A stretch of 64,000 nt of DNA from Hyperoodon ampullatus. Its lineage: Eukaryota; Chordata; Mammalia; Artiodactyla; Ziphiidae. Both the position numbers and the translations under genes were made by a program. Below are positions 11,253 to 20,933 of this stretch, piece by piece. Position 1 is the stretch's first letter; every line of letters starts with the position of its first letter. The notes under the pieces were generated by a model, which saw only the letters and a program-made list of their open reading frames with translations, ran no database searches and was not told the DNA's origin. The stretch lies in assembly GCA_949752795.1 (NCBI GenBank), contig OX457057.1, positions 157,643,980 to 157,707,979 of the forward strand, written 5' to 3'.

Positions 11253-12099
11253 GGATGGTGGCTATTTTATTTAATGGACTAGGAAGGAAAGAGAGGTACT
11301 TATTGTAAAATGGCTGAAGAGCTTTAAGGCTTGGAGGAATATTTCGGATAAAAACCAAGCCAAAATTAAAAATAAAGTCAGGTTGCAAATTCTTAAGTAG
11401 TTCCCATATCCACCGAGATTGTATTTGGAAAGGGCGATGCCATAAATAGCTACCCAGTGGAAAGCCATCACCGTGGGAAGGGTGCTGGTGTGTGAAAGGC
11501 TGGCTGCTGGGAGAGGAAGGAGACAATCTGGAGGGGCTCGGTCATTATCTTAAAAGGGAAGGCAAATCTATCTTTTCCTAAGGACTAGGACTTCGAACAT
11601 CGTGAAATTCACTATCTGACTTCCATGCAGTAAAACTTTTTAAAAGCCAGGAGGATTTTCTCTTAAATTGTAATGACAATACCTGCCAGTTTGTGAAGTG
11701 CCATTAAGGGACCTAGCAGGTGGTCCTGTGCTCTGGTCCTCTGCATGCGTGTCATGCTCCATTGTGGCTGTGCCTCTGGTTTCCTTCTATCCAATCCTGT
11801 TGTCTCCAAATTCTGAAGTGAGAATTTCTGTGTATTTCACACTCTGTGTGCTGCTAGGACCATGTCCCATTGACCAAGAGAAATGTTCGCTTTGAACTGT
11901 CCTTGTAGGACTAGAATACTCCTGACAGCCTAAATACTGCCCCCTGGAGCTAGAACAGTCTTTTCTACAGAATTTTCTCAGGGGGATTATGGTAAAGGCA
12001 ACCTCTGCAGGAGAATTATGGGACTACGTTCAGGGCTCTGGCTCCAGAAATAATAGGTCTGGTCTCATGGTATAGACTTGCTCATATTCTTACAACCTG
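11253..12099. other. Unrecognised intergenic DNA
   Basis: No gene or clear repeat seen. Confidence 0.4.
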
Positions 12100-12590
12100 T
12101 ATTAGTTAAAGTAGGCTAACTGCTGTTACAGACTAACCCCAACGCTTCAGAGGCTTAACAGGGTGAAGGGTTTTTTTTCTCTCAAGCAAAGTCCATTGGC
12201 ATTGGGATGGGGAGGAATGGGGGTGGGATGTCCCTGCTCCGTACAGTCATTTAAGAACCCAGGCTGACAGAAGCCCTGCAGTTTTCAATTTGTGGCTTTC
12301 AAGGTTGCCTGGGTGTCATCATCCAGCAGACAGAAAGGTGCATGGAGAACCACAGTGGGAATTTTTTATGGGTCAAGCCTAGAAGAGGTATATCTATCTA
12401 TCTATCTATCTCACATCACTTCCACTCATATTCCATTGGCTATAACTTAGTATATGACCATATAGAGAATGTAAAGGAGGCTTGGACGTGTAGTTTACCT
12501 GTGTTCCCAGGAAAGAGAGGAAAATCAAGAATTTGGGGGATGAGCAGCCACCATATTGCACTTCTTGAAGCTATTTCAAGAGACCAGGAG
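12100..12590 (-). mobile_element. Old LTR-like element, antisense
   Basis: TGTATTAGTTAAAGTAGGCTA, CAGAGGCTTAACA, CGTACAGTCATTTAAGAACC, TCACTTCCACTCATATTCC and CATTGGCTATAACTTAGT recall a widespread mammalian ERVL/MaLR-type LTR read in reverse. The segment at 46795-47130 shows similar landmarks. A TATC tetranucleotide run at 12389-12411 interrupts it. Family not assigned. Confidence 0.45.
12389..12411. repeat. (TATC)n microsatellite
   Basis: About five and a half TATC units within the LTR-like element. Confidence 0.9.
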
Positions 12591-13422
12591 ACATTTTGAA
12601 TCGAGATTTGGAAAAAATTCTAGAATTTTTTTCAGATTTCCTGTGCTGTTTTCACTCAATTTTGAATCAGACTTGTTAAATAGTTGCTTCTAACCTACAT
12701 CTCTTCCTATTAAATCTTGTAGTCAAGGAACATCACAGCTTCCCTACAATAAAAGTGGAGTTGATCCATCCCTCACAGCCTAAGTTTCTTTGTGAATGGC
12801 ACAGTAAATGAGTGCCTCCTTTTAAGAAGAAAACACCAATTATTCTTTAAAAGAAAGCTTATTTTCCTCAATGCAAAACTCAGAGTTTTGCCCTTTGCAT
12901 TATTGTGAGTGTTTTAGAAACTGCTGATACTCCTCTAACGCTGTTTGTATCAACAGGCTGCAAAAGAGCCCAGTAGACAAAGGAAAAAAAGAAAAGAAAA
13001 GAACCCTTTCATTTATAACAGGACCAGTCCTGTAATGGCCACAGAATATGCTCCCCAGCATTTAAGTAAGAACTGCCAGATGCTTTCCTCATTCCTACTA
13101 AAGGAAGTTGTATGCATGGATATAATGATATTCGTATGTTTACAGCATGCTCTTACCTTTATGATCAGTTATAAGGACATTAAAATTTTCTGCAATATTA
13201 ATGAAAATAAACATATTGCTAAGGCTTTAAAGACCTAACAAAAATTCCATTATAGCTGAAAATTTGCAATAATATTGTTGAGTGTACAGTCTACTGCTAT
13301 AGGAAGATACAAATATAATAAAATTTAATATACACTCTACCCCATGTATACTTCTATCTGACACCTCTTACATTTTAGTATATTTAAGTTTTCACTACAA
13401 ATGTTTTTACATAGAACAATAG
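12591..13422. other. Unrecognised AT-rich intergenic DNA
   Basis: No gene seen. A 97-codon open frame at 12945-13238 begins in an A-rich run and lacks any recognisable domain. Confidence 0.4.
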
Positions 13423-13590
13423 TTCTAAAACTTTGTTGTGCACCAGAATCACACAGAGAGCTTGTTAAATATAGATTCCCAGAAACGACCCTGGACCGAA
13501 TATGAGGGGGTGCATTGGGGTATATGTATTTTTAACAAGTTTTCCAGGTGGTTCCAATGCATACCAAAGCTTCAAAATCATGCCTGATGT
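13423..13590 (+). mobile_element. MER20-like hAT MITE
   Basis: AGTTCTAAAACTTTGTTGTG, CACCAGAATCACACAGAGAG and TTTTCCAGGTGGTTCCAATGC, with CTTGTTAAATATAGATTCCC between, match the MER20 order. Non-autonomous DNA transposon, long inactive. Confidence 0.7.
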
Positions 13591-13594
13591 GTCT

Positions 13595-13665
13595 TAACGC
13601 TCCCAGTGTCTGGCATATAGTAGGCACTTAACATACATTTGATGTATGAATGAGTGAGTGAATGA
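13595..13665 (+). mobile_element. L2 3'-terminal fragment
   Basis: GTGTCTGGCATATAGTAGGC followed by ATGAATGAGTGAGTGAATGA is the L2 3' end. Confidence 0.6.
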
Positions 13666-14170
13666 GCAAAATAAATTTGTTGCTGAGTCTAAAGCAATAA
13701 AATAAAAATTCATTGGGAATTTACTGCCACTAGCATTAAACACAAAAATAAGAAATAATCTCATTCCCAGGAATGCTGCAATAATAATTCAACTTTATTT
13801 GTACAGTGTTTATCATCAAGTTTCACTGACATCAAATATTCAAATTTACTACTAGAATGCCAAAAAGCCATAGATGAATAATAGGGTACCTGGAAAGGAT
13901 ATGCCATACTCAGAGGGGGAATGCAAGAATTGGAATAAACTAATTTTGATGAAGACACAACATCTTAATAATGCAAAAATCTATATCCTTCCAGTGTTGT
14001 AGGTACATCTGGCTGAGAACTATTTATCTAGTGTCAAGCACAATTTCAGGACCACCTGCTTAATGATAATTTTTAATTAAATGACAGGTACTTTATTAGG
14101 AATTAGACTCCCTCCCCCAAAGCAAAGTGTGTTATGAGAATTGCAAGCTTTCAGAAAGCTGACACAAACC
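13666..14170. other. Unrecognised AT-rich intergenic DNA
   Basis: Nothing recognisable seen. Confidence 0.4.
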
Positions 14171-14445
14171 TTCCTGTGTGTAACATCCTCCCAGTTTTCC
14201 TGTGACCTCTCTGGGTGCTCCTTCTCTGCCTCTTCATGCTCATCATCTTCTACTCAACCATTAAAAATTAAATTCCTCAAAGTTTTGAGCTAGGCTCTCT
14301 CCTTTTATCACTCTCCAGAGCATATGATCTATCCCTATACCTTTAATTACCATACATTTATACATGATACCCAAATTGTTGTCTCTAGCTCAGACCACTC
14401 TTCTGAGCTCCAGTTGGTTATGCACACCATACAAGAACAGTTTAT
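14171..14445 (+). mobile_element. Possible L2 internal fragment
   Basis: The phrases TGAGCTAGGCTCTCTCC, CCTTTAATTACCATAC, CCCAAATTGTTGTCTCTAGC and CTCTTCTGAGCTCCAG resemble L2 internal/3'UTR sequence. Diverged and tentative. Confidence 0.5.
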
Positions 14446-15221
14446 AAAACTTAGACCTAACTTTAATGAGTAAAAGAAAAATATTAGTTAGCCTTTTATT
14501 TTTAACTGATTAAGCATATAGATATATAAATTATCCAATATACTTGATAAATGTGAAAAATCTTGATATCATATGCCAAGCACTCAGTAAATATTACATG
14601 CTGGGGTATTTTTTTTCTGATGTTGTTATATATAATATGGCCCTCCAAAGCAGGATAAACATAAAATTTCAAAGCTACATCAAGATGTACATCTGAGTAG
14701 ATAGTGTCAATTGTGCTAAGATGGAATGATGTTTGGCTGGAATTTTGAACAACCAATCTTGGACCAGCCCCCTATGGCTAGCTGTCTCAGGTTCAGGAGG
14801 AAAAAGTGTAGGTGCAGGGGAAAGCTGCTCTGTTTATTACTGTGAAGTTTTAGCCCCTCCTTGTCCTCTCCACTTGGAAATTAACCCCCAACTGAGCTGC
14901 ACAGGGCCACCTGATGCCAGGGGGATTCCTTTGCCTGGAGAAGGCCACCAAACAGCCTGGATCTCAATCAAGCACAGCGGTCTAGTTCCTCAAGATCTAC
15001 ATCCAGTTCTGGTCCTCAAGTCCTACTACTCTGATGACTAGAAAATATAAGGAGAGAGAAACCCAAAGGAAAAACATGAGGGAGAAGGGAGAGTTTCCAC
15101 CTATGGCCACTCCATCTCAGTATTCCACTGGTATTGATCCATCACGGTTATCCTCCAGATGGTAGGGTAAGGAGTTTTGTAATTGTCCAAGAGAATAGTG
15201 GGTGCCATTTGTTCAGTGATG
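14446..15221. other. Unrecognised intergenic DNA
   Basis: No gene seen. A 102-codon open frame at 14733-15041 has no recognisable domain. Confidence 0.4.
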
Positions 15222-15445
15222 TGTTTAGTCATCCAACAAATATTTGTGAGTGACGTGTGTCAGGCACTGTTACAGGTACTATGGTTACAGCAGCAATGAA
15301 AAATGACAAAATCCCTGCCATAATAGGACCTATATATTCTAACATATAAGTAAAATATATACAAGGTCAGATGATGATAAGTTCTATTGAAAAAAATAAA
15401 GCAGGGAGGGTGGACAGGGAGTGCTAAGCTATTACAATAACATAA
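15222..15445 (-). mobile_element. L2-type 3'-end fragment
   Basis: TCCAACAAATATTTGTGAGTG, GTCAGGCACTGTTACAGGTA and GGTTACAGCAGCAATGA are the standard reverse-strand L2 3'-end words. Confidence 0.65.
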
Positions 15446-15459
15446 GCAAGAGATGATAG

Positions 15460-17800
15460 TGTTCAAAAATCACAGTTGGAGATCCTAGTACTCCACTTTA
15501 AATTGATAGAACAGCTAGGCAGAAAGTCCGCAAGTATAGAGAAGACTTAAAAACACTTGCCCTCCCTGATATTTATAAAACATTCCACTCAATGACAGCA
15601 GAATACACATTCTTTTCAAACACGCATGGAACATTGTCTGGCGTGGACCATATGTCAGGCTATAAAACAAGTTTCAATAAATTTAAAAGGTCCGAAATCA
15701 TACAAAGTGTGTTGTCTAACTATAATACAATTAAATTAGAAATCAACAACAGAAGGAAATTGGGGGAATTACTAAATACTTGGAAATTAAACAAAATACT
15801 TCTAAAGAAACGATTTGTCAAAGAAAAACACCAGAAGGAAATTTTAAAAAATATTTTGAGCTGAGTAAAAATAAAATTCAACATATCAAAATTTATGGGA
15901 TGCAGCTAATTCAGTAATTAGAGGGAAATATATAGCTATAAATGTCTACACTAGAACAGAAGACAGTTATTAAATCAATAACTTAAACATCAACCATAAG
16001 AAACTAGTAATAGAGGGACTAAATCCAAAGCAAGAAAGAGAAAGGAAATAATGAAGAGTAGAGTAGAAAACAGAGAAATAGAAAACAGAAAAATAGTAGC
16101 AAAAAATCAATGAAACCAAAAGTTGGTTCCTTGAAAAGACCAACAAAATTGATAAATCTTTAGCTAGACTAACCAGGAAATAAAAAGAGGAGACATAAAT
16201 TACCACCCCCCCCAAAAAGAGCGGCAATCCTTTCCATTCTTGCAAAAAATTAAAGGATTATAAGTGAATATTATAAACTACTACCTTATATCAAATTAGA
16301 CAACTTATGTAAAATGGAAAAATTTCTAGAAAGACATGTTACTAAACTGACTCAAGAAGAAATAGAAAATCTGAATTGATATATATAAGGTAAAAACTGA
16401 TTTGTAATTTGAAATCTTCCCACAATGACAAAGTCATGCCCAAATGGATTCACTGGCAAAAGTTTTCCCACAAAGACTAGGAATATGGCAAGCATACCTA
16501 CTCTTACTCCTTCTACTCAACCTTATACCAAAGTTCTAGTCAGTTTAATAAGGTAAGAAAAAAATTAAAGGCATACCAATTGGAATGGAAGAAGTAAAAC
16601 TGCCTTTATTCACAGGCAACATGATCTTGTATGTAGAAAATCTTGAGAAATGCTCACATTAAAAGATATATTAGAGTTAATAAACAAGTTTGGAAAGGTC
16701 ACAAGGTGCAGGATCAATGCACAAAAATCAATTGTATTTCTACATGTTAGCAAGGAACAGTCCAAAATCAAGATTAAGAAATGACTTCCATTCACAATAG
16801 CATCAAAAAGAATAAAATATTTAGGAATCAAGTTAACAAAAGAAGTGCAAGATAGGGCTTGTGCATTGAAAACCACAAAGCATTGCTAAATAAATGGAGT
16901 TACATTCCATGTTCATAAACTGAAAACTCAATTTTATTAAGATGGCAATTCTCCCCAGAATGATCTATAGATTTAACACAATCCATATAAAATTGCCATC
17001 AGGATTTTTTATAGAAATTGACAAGTTTACTCTACAATGCATACAAAAGTGCAAAGAGCCTACAGTAGCTGAAACAGTCTTGAAAAAAAAAAGAACTTAT
17101 ATTGCCCAATTACAAACTTAACCATAAAGCTACAGTAAGCAAGACAATGTGGTACTGGCATAGGATAATCACAAAGATCAATGGAACAGAGGTGAGAGTC
17201 CAGAAACAAACTCTCACATTTATGGTCAGTTGATTTTTGACAAATATGCTAAGACAATTCAATTGGGGAAAGGTAGTCTTTCCAACAAACAGGGCTGAGA
17301 CAATTGGCATTTATATGCAAAAAAAAATTGAAAATAAAAAGAATGTAGATAGTAACTTCACACCATACACAAATTAACTCAAAATGGATCATAGACTTAA
17401 TGTAGAAGTGAAATTACAAGACTTCTAGAAGAAAACATAAGAAAAAAAATGTAGTGACTTTTAGATGTAGAGTTCTTATATATGATATCAAAAACAAGAA
17501 AAAAAAATTGATAAATTGGACTTTATAAAAATTAAAACTTTTGCTCTCCTAAAAGGCACCGTTAGAAAAATGAAAGGGGGAAGGCACAAACTGGGAGAAA
17601 TGGTTTGTAAATCATATGTCTGATAAAGAACTTGTATCCAGATTATATAAACAACTCATATGACTCAATAATAAGACAAGCAATTCAATTTTTAAATAGT
17701 CAAAATATTTGAATAGACATTTCACCAAAGAAAATATAAGAGCTAATAAGCACATGAAAAGATGCCTTGACATCAATAAGTCATTAAGAGATGCAGTTTA
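15460..17800 (+). pseudogene. Decayed old L1, 5' portion (ORF2 remnant)
   Basis: Sense-strand L1 ORF2 remains, beginning in the endonuclease region (AGAATACACATTCTTTTCAA, ACGCATGGAACATTGTCTGG). It runs through the RT region, where the ...FADDM... equivalent now reads 'ttattcacaggcaacatgat'. It continues to the 3' part at GACATTTCACCAAAGAAAAT. Many stops and frameshifts break it; the longest surviving frame is about 90 codons (15592-15864). It resembles, at much lower identity, the intact ORF2 of the younger L1 that interrupts it at 17801. Its 3' portion resumes at 25105. Confidence 0.9.
17786..17800 (+). repeat. L1 target-site duplication, left copy
   Basis: AAGAGATGCAGTTTA, identical to 25090-25104. 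It follows TT, giving TT|AAGA, a good L1 endonuclease cleavage context. Confidence 0.95.
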
Positions 17801-17812
17801 GAAGGCCGGAGG

Positions 17813-17822
17813 AAGATGGCGG
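17813..17822 (+). promoter_or_regulatory. YY1-like site at L1 +13
   Basis: AAGATGGCGG carries the AAGATGGC core of the YY1 site known at the same offset in human L1. Function here is inferred from position and match. Confidence 0.7.
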
Positions 17823-18688
17823 AAGAGTAAGACGCGGAGATCACCTTCCTCCCCACAGATACATCAGAAATTCATCTACACGTGGAACAACTCCAACAGA
17901 ACACCTACTGAACGCTGACAGAAGACCTCAGACCCCCCAAAAGGCAAGAAACTCCCCACATACCTGGGTAGGTCAAAAGAAAAAAAGAATAAACAGAGAC
18001 AATAGGATATGGACGGGACCTGCACCAGTGGGAGGGAGCCGTGAAGGAGGGAAGGTTTCTACACACTACAAGCCCCTTCGAGGGCGGAGACTGCAGGTGG
18101 CGGAGGGGGAAAGCTTCGGAGTAGCGGAGGAGAGCACAGCAACAGGGGTGTGGAGGGCAAAGCAGAGAGATTTTGGCACAGAGGATCGGTGCCCTCAGGC
18201 ACACACCAGCCCGAGAGACTTGTCTGCTCGGCCGCCAGGGCGGGCGGGGCTGGGAGCTGAGGCTCGGGTATCGGCTTTCAGTCGGAGCGCAGGGAGAGGT
18301 CTGGGGCTGGCGGCAGGAAGAGACCCTGAAGGGGTTAGTGCTAGCCCGGAGGGAGTCCGGGGAAAGGGTCTGGAGCTACCGGAGAGGCAAGAGACTTTTT
18401 TCCCTTTTGTTGCCTGGTGCGCGAGGAGAGGGCATTCCCCTCCCTCCCCTCTGCCTGAGTGAGCCAGAGCCCCCGAATCAGCGGCTCCTTTAAACCCGTC
18501 CTGTCTGAGCGAAGAACGAACACCCTCCGGTGACCTACGCGCAGAGGCGGGGCCAGGTCCAAGGCTGAGACCCGGGAGCTGTGAGAGCAGAGACAGGGAA
18601 ATCTCTCTGTGCAGCCTCCGAGGCAGCGGATTAAAGCTCCACGGTCCATTTGATGTGTCCTGCGTCTGTGGAGTGCATGAATGGACAG

Positions 18689-18911
18689 CGAATCATCCCA
18701 AATTGAGGAAGTGGACCTTGAGGACAAGATTTAAGACTTTCCCCCCCTTTTTTTCCCCTCTTTTTACAACGAATTATCTCAAATTAAGGAGGTGGACTTA
18801 GCAAGATTTCAGACTTTTCGCCCTTTTCCTCTTTTTACAACGAATTATCCCAAATCGAGGAGGTGGACTTGGAGAGCAAGATTTTTGATTTTTCCCCCTG
18901 CTCTCTTTTTG
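18689..18911 (+). repeat. Three-copy tandem repeat in the L1 5'UTR
   Basis: Copies start at 18689, 18770 and 18841, with spacings of 81 and 71 bp. Each opens with CGAATYATCYCAAAT, then a GAGG/AAGG-GTGGAC block, then a GCAAGATTT- or ACAAGATTT-type block, then a T/C-rich spacer. The first two end in CTCTTTTTACAA. Length differences lie mainly in the T/C-rich spacers. It resembles the monomer arrays known in some L1 5'UTRs (for example mouse), but lies internally and not at the extreme 5' end. Confidence 0.85.
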
Positions 18912-19075
18912 TGAATGTGTATGTGTAATCTTCTGTGTAAGATTCTCTCTGTATAGCTTTGCTTCCACCATATGTCCCAGGGTTCTTTCGGTCCGTGTTT
19001 TTTTTCAATAATTACTTTTTAATTTTAATAACGCTACTATATTCCATACTTTATTCTATTTTATTTTACCTGCTC

Positions 19076-19435
19076 TTTCTTTTTTTCCTCCCTTCCCTTC
19101 CTCCCTCCCTCCCTCCGCTCCTCCTTTCCTTCTTTCTTTTTCTTTCCTCCATCCCTCCCTCCCTCCCACCCTTCTTCTTTCCACTTTCTTTTTCTTTCCT
19201 TCCTCCCTCCCTCCCTCCCTCCTGTCTTTCTTTCTTTCTTTCCTTCCTCCCTCCCTCCCTCTCTTCTTCCATTCACTCTTCCTTTTGCTTTCATTCCTCC
19301 CTCCCTCCCTCCTTTCTTTCCTTTCTTTCCATCCTTCCTCCCTCCCTCCTTTCTTTCTTTCTTCCTTCCTTCCTTCCTTACTTCCCTTCTTCCTTTCTTT
19401 CAATCTCTCTTTCTTTCTTTTACTAATTATTTCTT
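19076..19435 (+). repeat. Long pyrimidine tract (CTTT/CCTC)n
   Basis: About 360 bp of nearly pure C/T with CCTCCCTCCC and TTCTTTCTTT sub-repeats. The opposite strand is almost pure A/G, so it stays open in several frames and yields spurious Lys/Glu/Gly/Arg-rich open frames. Such homopurine-homopyrimidine DNA can form triplex (H-DNA) and is slippage-prone. Confidence 0.95.
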
Positions 19436-19960
19436 TCTACTTTTTCTCACTGTTATTCTGAGCCGGGTGGATGAAAGGCTCTTGGTGCTGCAGCCAGGAG
19501 TTAGTGCTGTGCCTCTGAAGTGGGAGAGCCAACTTCAGGACACGGGTCCACAAGAGACCTCCCAGCTCCACATAATATCAAGCAGCGAAAATCTCCCAGG
19601 GATCTCCATCTCAACACCAGCACCCAGCTTCAGTCAACGACCAGCAAGCTACAGTGCTGGTCACCCTATGCCAAGCAACTAGCAAGGCAGGAACACAACC
19701 CCACCCATTAGCAGAGAGGATACCTAAAAACATAATAAGGCCACAGGCACCCCAAAACACACCACCAGACGTGGACCTGTCCACCAGAAAGACAAGATCG
19801 AGCTTCAACCACCAGAACACAGGCATTAGTCCCCCCCACCAGGAAGCCTACACAACCTACTGAAACAACCTTAGCCACGGGGGACAGACACCAAAAACAA
19901 CGGGAACTACGAATCTGCAGCCTGCAAAAAGGAGACCCCAAACACAGTAACATAAGCAAA

Positions 19961-20875
19961 ATGAGAAAGCAGAAAAACACACAGCAGGTGAAGGAGCAAG
20001 ATAAAAACGTACCAGACCTAACAAATGAAGAGGTAATAGGCAGTCTACCTGAAAAAGAATTCAGAATAATGATAGTAAAGCTGATCCAAGATTCTATTTC
20101 CCAGATCCAAAATCTTGGAAATAGAATAGACAATATGCAAGAAACAGTTAACAAGGACCTAGAAGAACTAAAGATGAATCAAGCATCGATTAAAAACACA
20201 ATAAATGAAATGAAAAATACTCTAGATGGGATCAATAGCAGAATAACTGAGGCAGAAGAACGGATAAGTGAGGTGGAAGATAAAATAGTGGAAATAACTG
20301 ATGCAGAGAAAAATAAAGAAAAAAGAATGAAAAGAACAGAGGACAGTCTCAGAGACCTCTGGGACAACATTAAACGCACCAACATTCGAATTATAGGGGT
20401 TCCAGAAGAAGAAGAGAAAAAGAAAGGGACTGAGAAAATATTTGAAGAGATTATAGTTGAAAACTTCCCTAATATGGGAAAGGAAATAGTTAATCAAGTC
20501 CAGGAGGCACAGAGAGTCCCATACAGAATAAATCCAAGAAGAAATACGCCAAGACACATATTAATCAAACTGTCAAAAATTAAACACAAAGAAATCATAT
20601 TAAAAGCAGCAAGGGAAAAACAACAAATAACACACAAGGGAATCCCCATCAGGTTAACAGCTGATCTCTCAGCAGAAACTCTACAAGCCAGAAGGGAGTG
20701 GCAGGACATAATTAAAGTGATGAAGGAGAGAAACCTGCAACCAAGATTACTCTACCCAGCAAGGATCTCATTCAGATTTGATGGAGAAATTAAAACGTTT
20801 ACAGACAAGCAAAAGCTGAGAGAGTTCAGCACCACCAAACCAGCTTTACAACAAATGCTAAAGGAACTTCTCTAG
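19961..20875 (+). CDS. L1 ORF1: L1 ORF1 protein (RNA-binding chaperone)
   Basis: 304 codons without interruption; human ORF1p is 338, and the shortfall appears to be mainly at the N terminus. Residues ~41-135 form a Glu/Lys/Asn/Ile-rich coiled coil that in the family makes a trimer. An RRM-like region follows (~140-225), with [10 protein letters not shown] at 141-150 and RHILIKLS at 198-205. The C-terminal domain (~230-304) contains [14 protein letters not shown] and [16 protein letters not shown]1p coats L1 RNA in cytoplasmic particles and acts as a nucleic-acid chaperone during target-primed reverse transcription. The start follows AGCAAA, with a purine at -3. It lies after the 5'UTR pyrimidine tract and 58 bp before ORF2 on the same transcript. 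No missing core motif was noticed. Confidence 0.95.
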   Translation: MRKQKNTQQVKEQDKNVPDLTNEEVIGSLPEKEFRIMIVKLIQDSISQIQNLGNRIDNMQETVNKDLEELKMNQASIKNTINEMKNTLDGINSRITEAEERISEVEDKIVEITDAEKNKEKRMKRTEDSLRDLWDNIKRTNIRIIGVPEEEEKKKGTEKIFEEIIVENFPNMGKEIVNQVQEAQRVPYRINPRRNTPRHILIKLSKIKHKEIILKAAREKQQITHKGIPIRLTADLSAETLQARREWQDIIKVMKERNLQPRLLYPARISFRFDGEIKTFTDKQKLREFSTTKPALQQMLKELL

Positions 20876-20933
20876 GCAAGAAACACAACAGAAGGACTAT
20901 ACCTACAATAACGAACCCAAAGCCATTAAGGAA

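Larger units (their letters stand above)
17801..19960 (+). promoter_or_regulatory. L1 5'UTR with internal promoter
   Basis: Starts GAAGGCCGGAGG, followed at +13 by AAGATGGCGG (17813-17822). That is the same offset and core as the YY1 site that positions transcription start in human L1, which makes this the likely RNA polymerase II start. The first ~860 bp is GC- and CpG-rich, a likely methylation target. Next come a three-copy tandem repeat (18689-18911) and a long pyrimidine tract (19076-19430). At about 2.16 kb it is longer than the ~0.9-kb human L1 5'UTR. Confidence 0.85.

Noticed and set aside
19056..19403. Minus-strand open frames rich in Lys/Glu/Gly/Arg
   Set aside because: They are the complement of the L1 pyrimidine tract. 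Pure purine codons contain few stops, so open length there means nothing.
19076..19435. CRISPR-like or satellite array
   Set aside because: The CCTC/CTTT runs have no constant repeat plus unique spacer structure. They are low-complexity DNA inside an L1.
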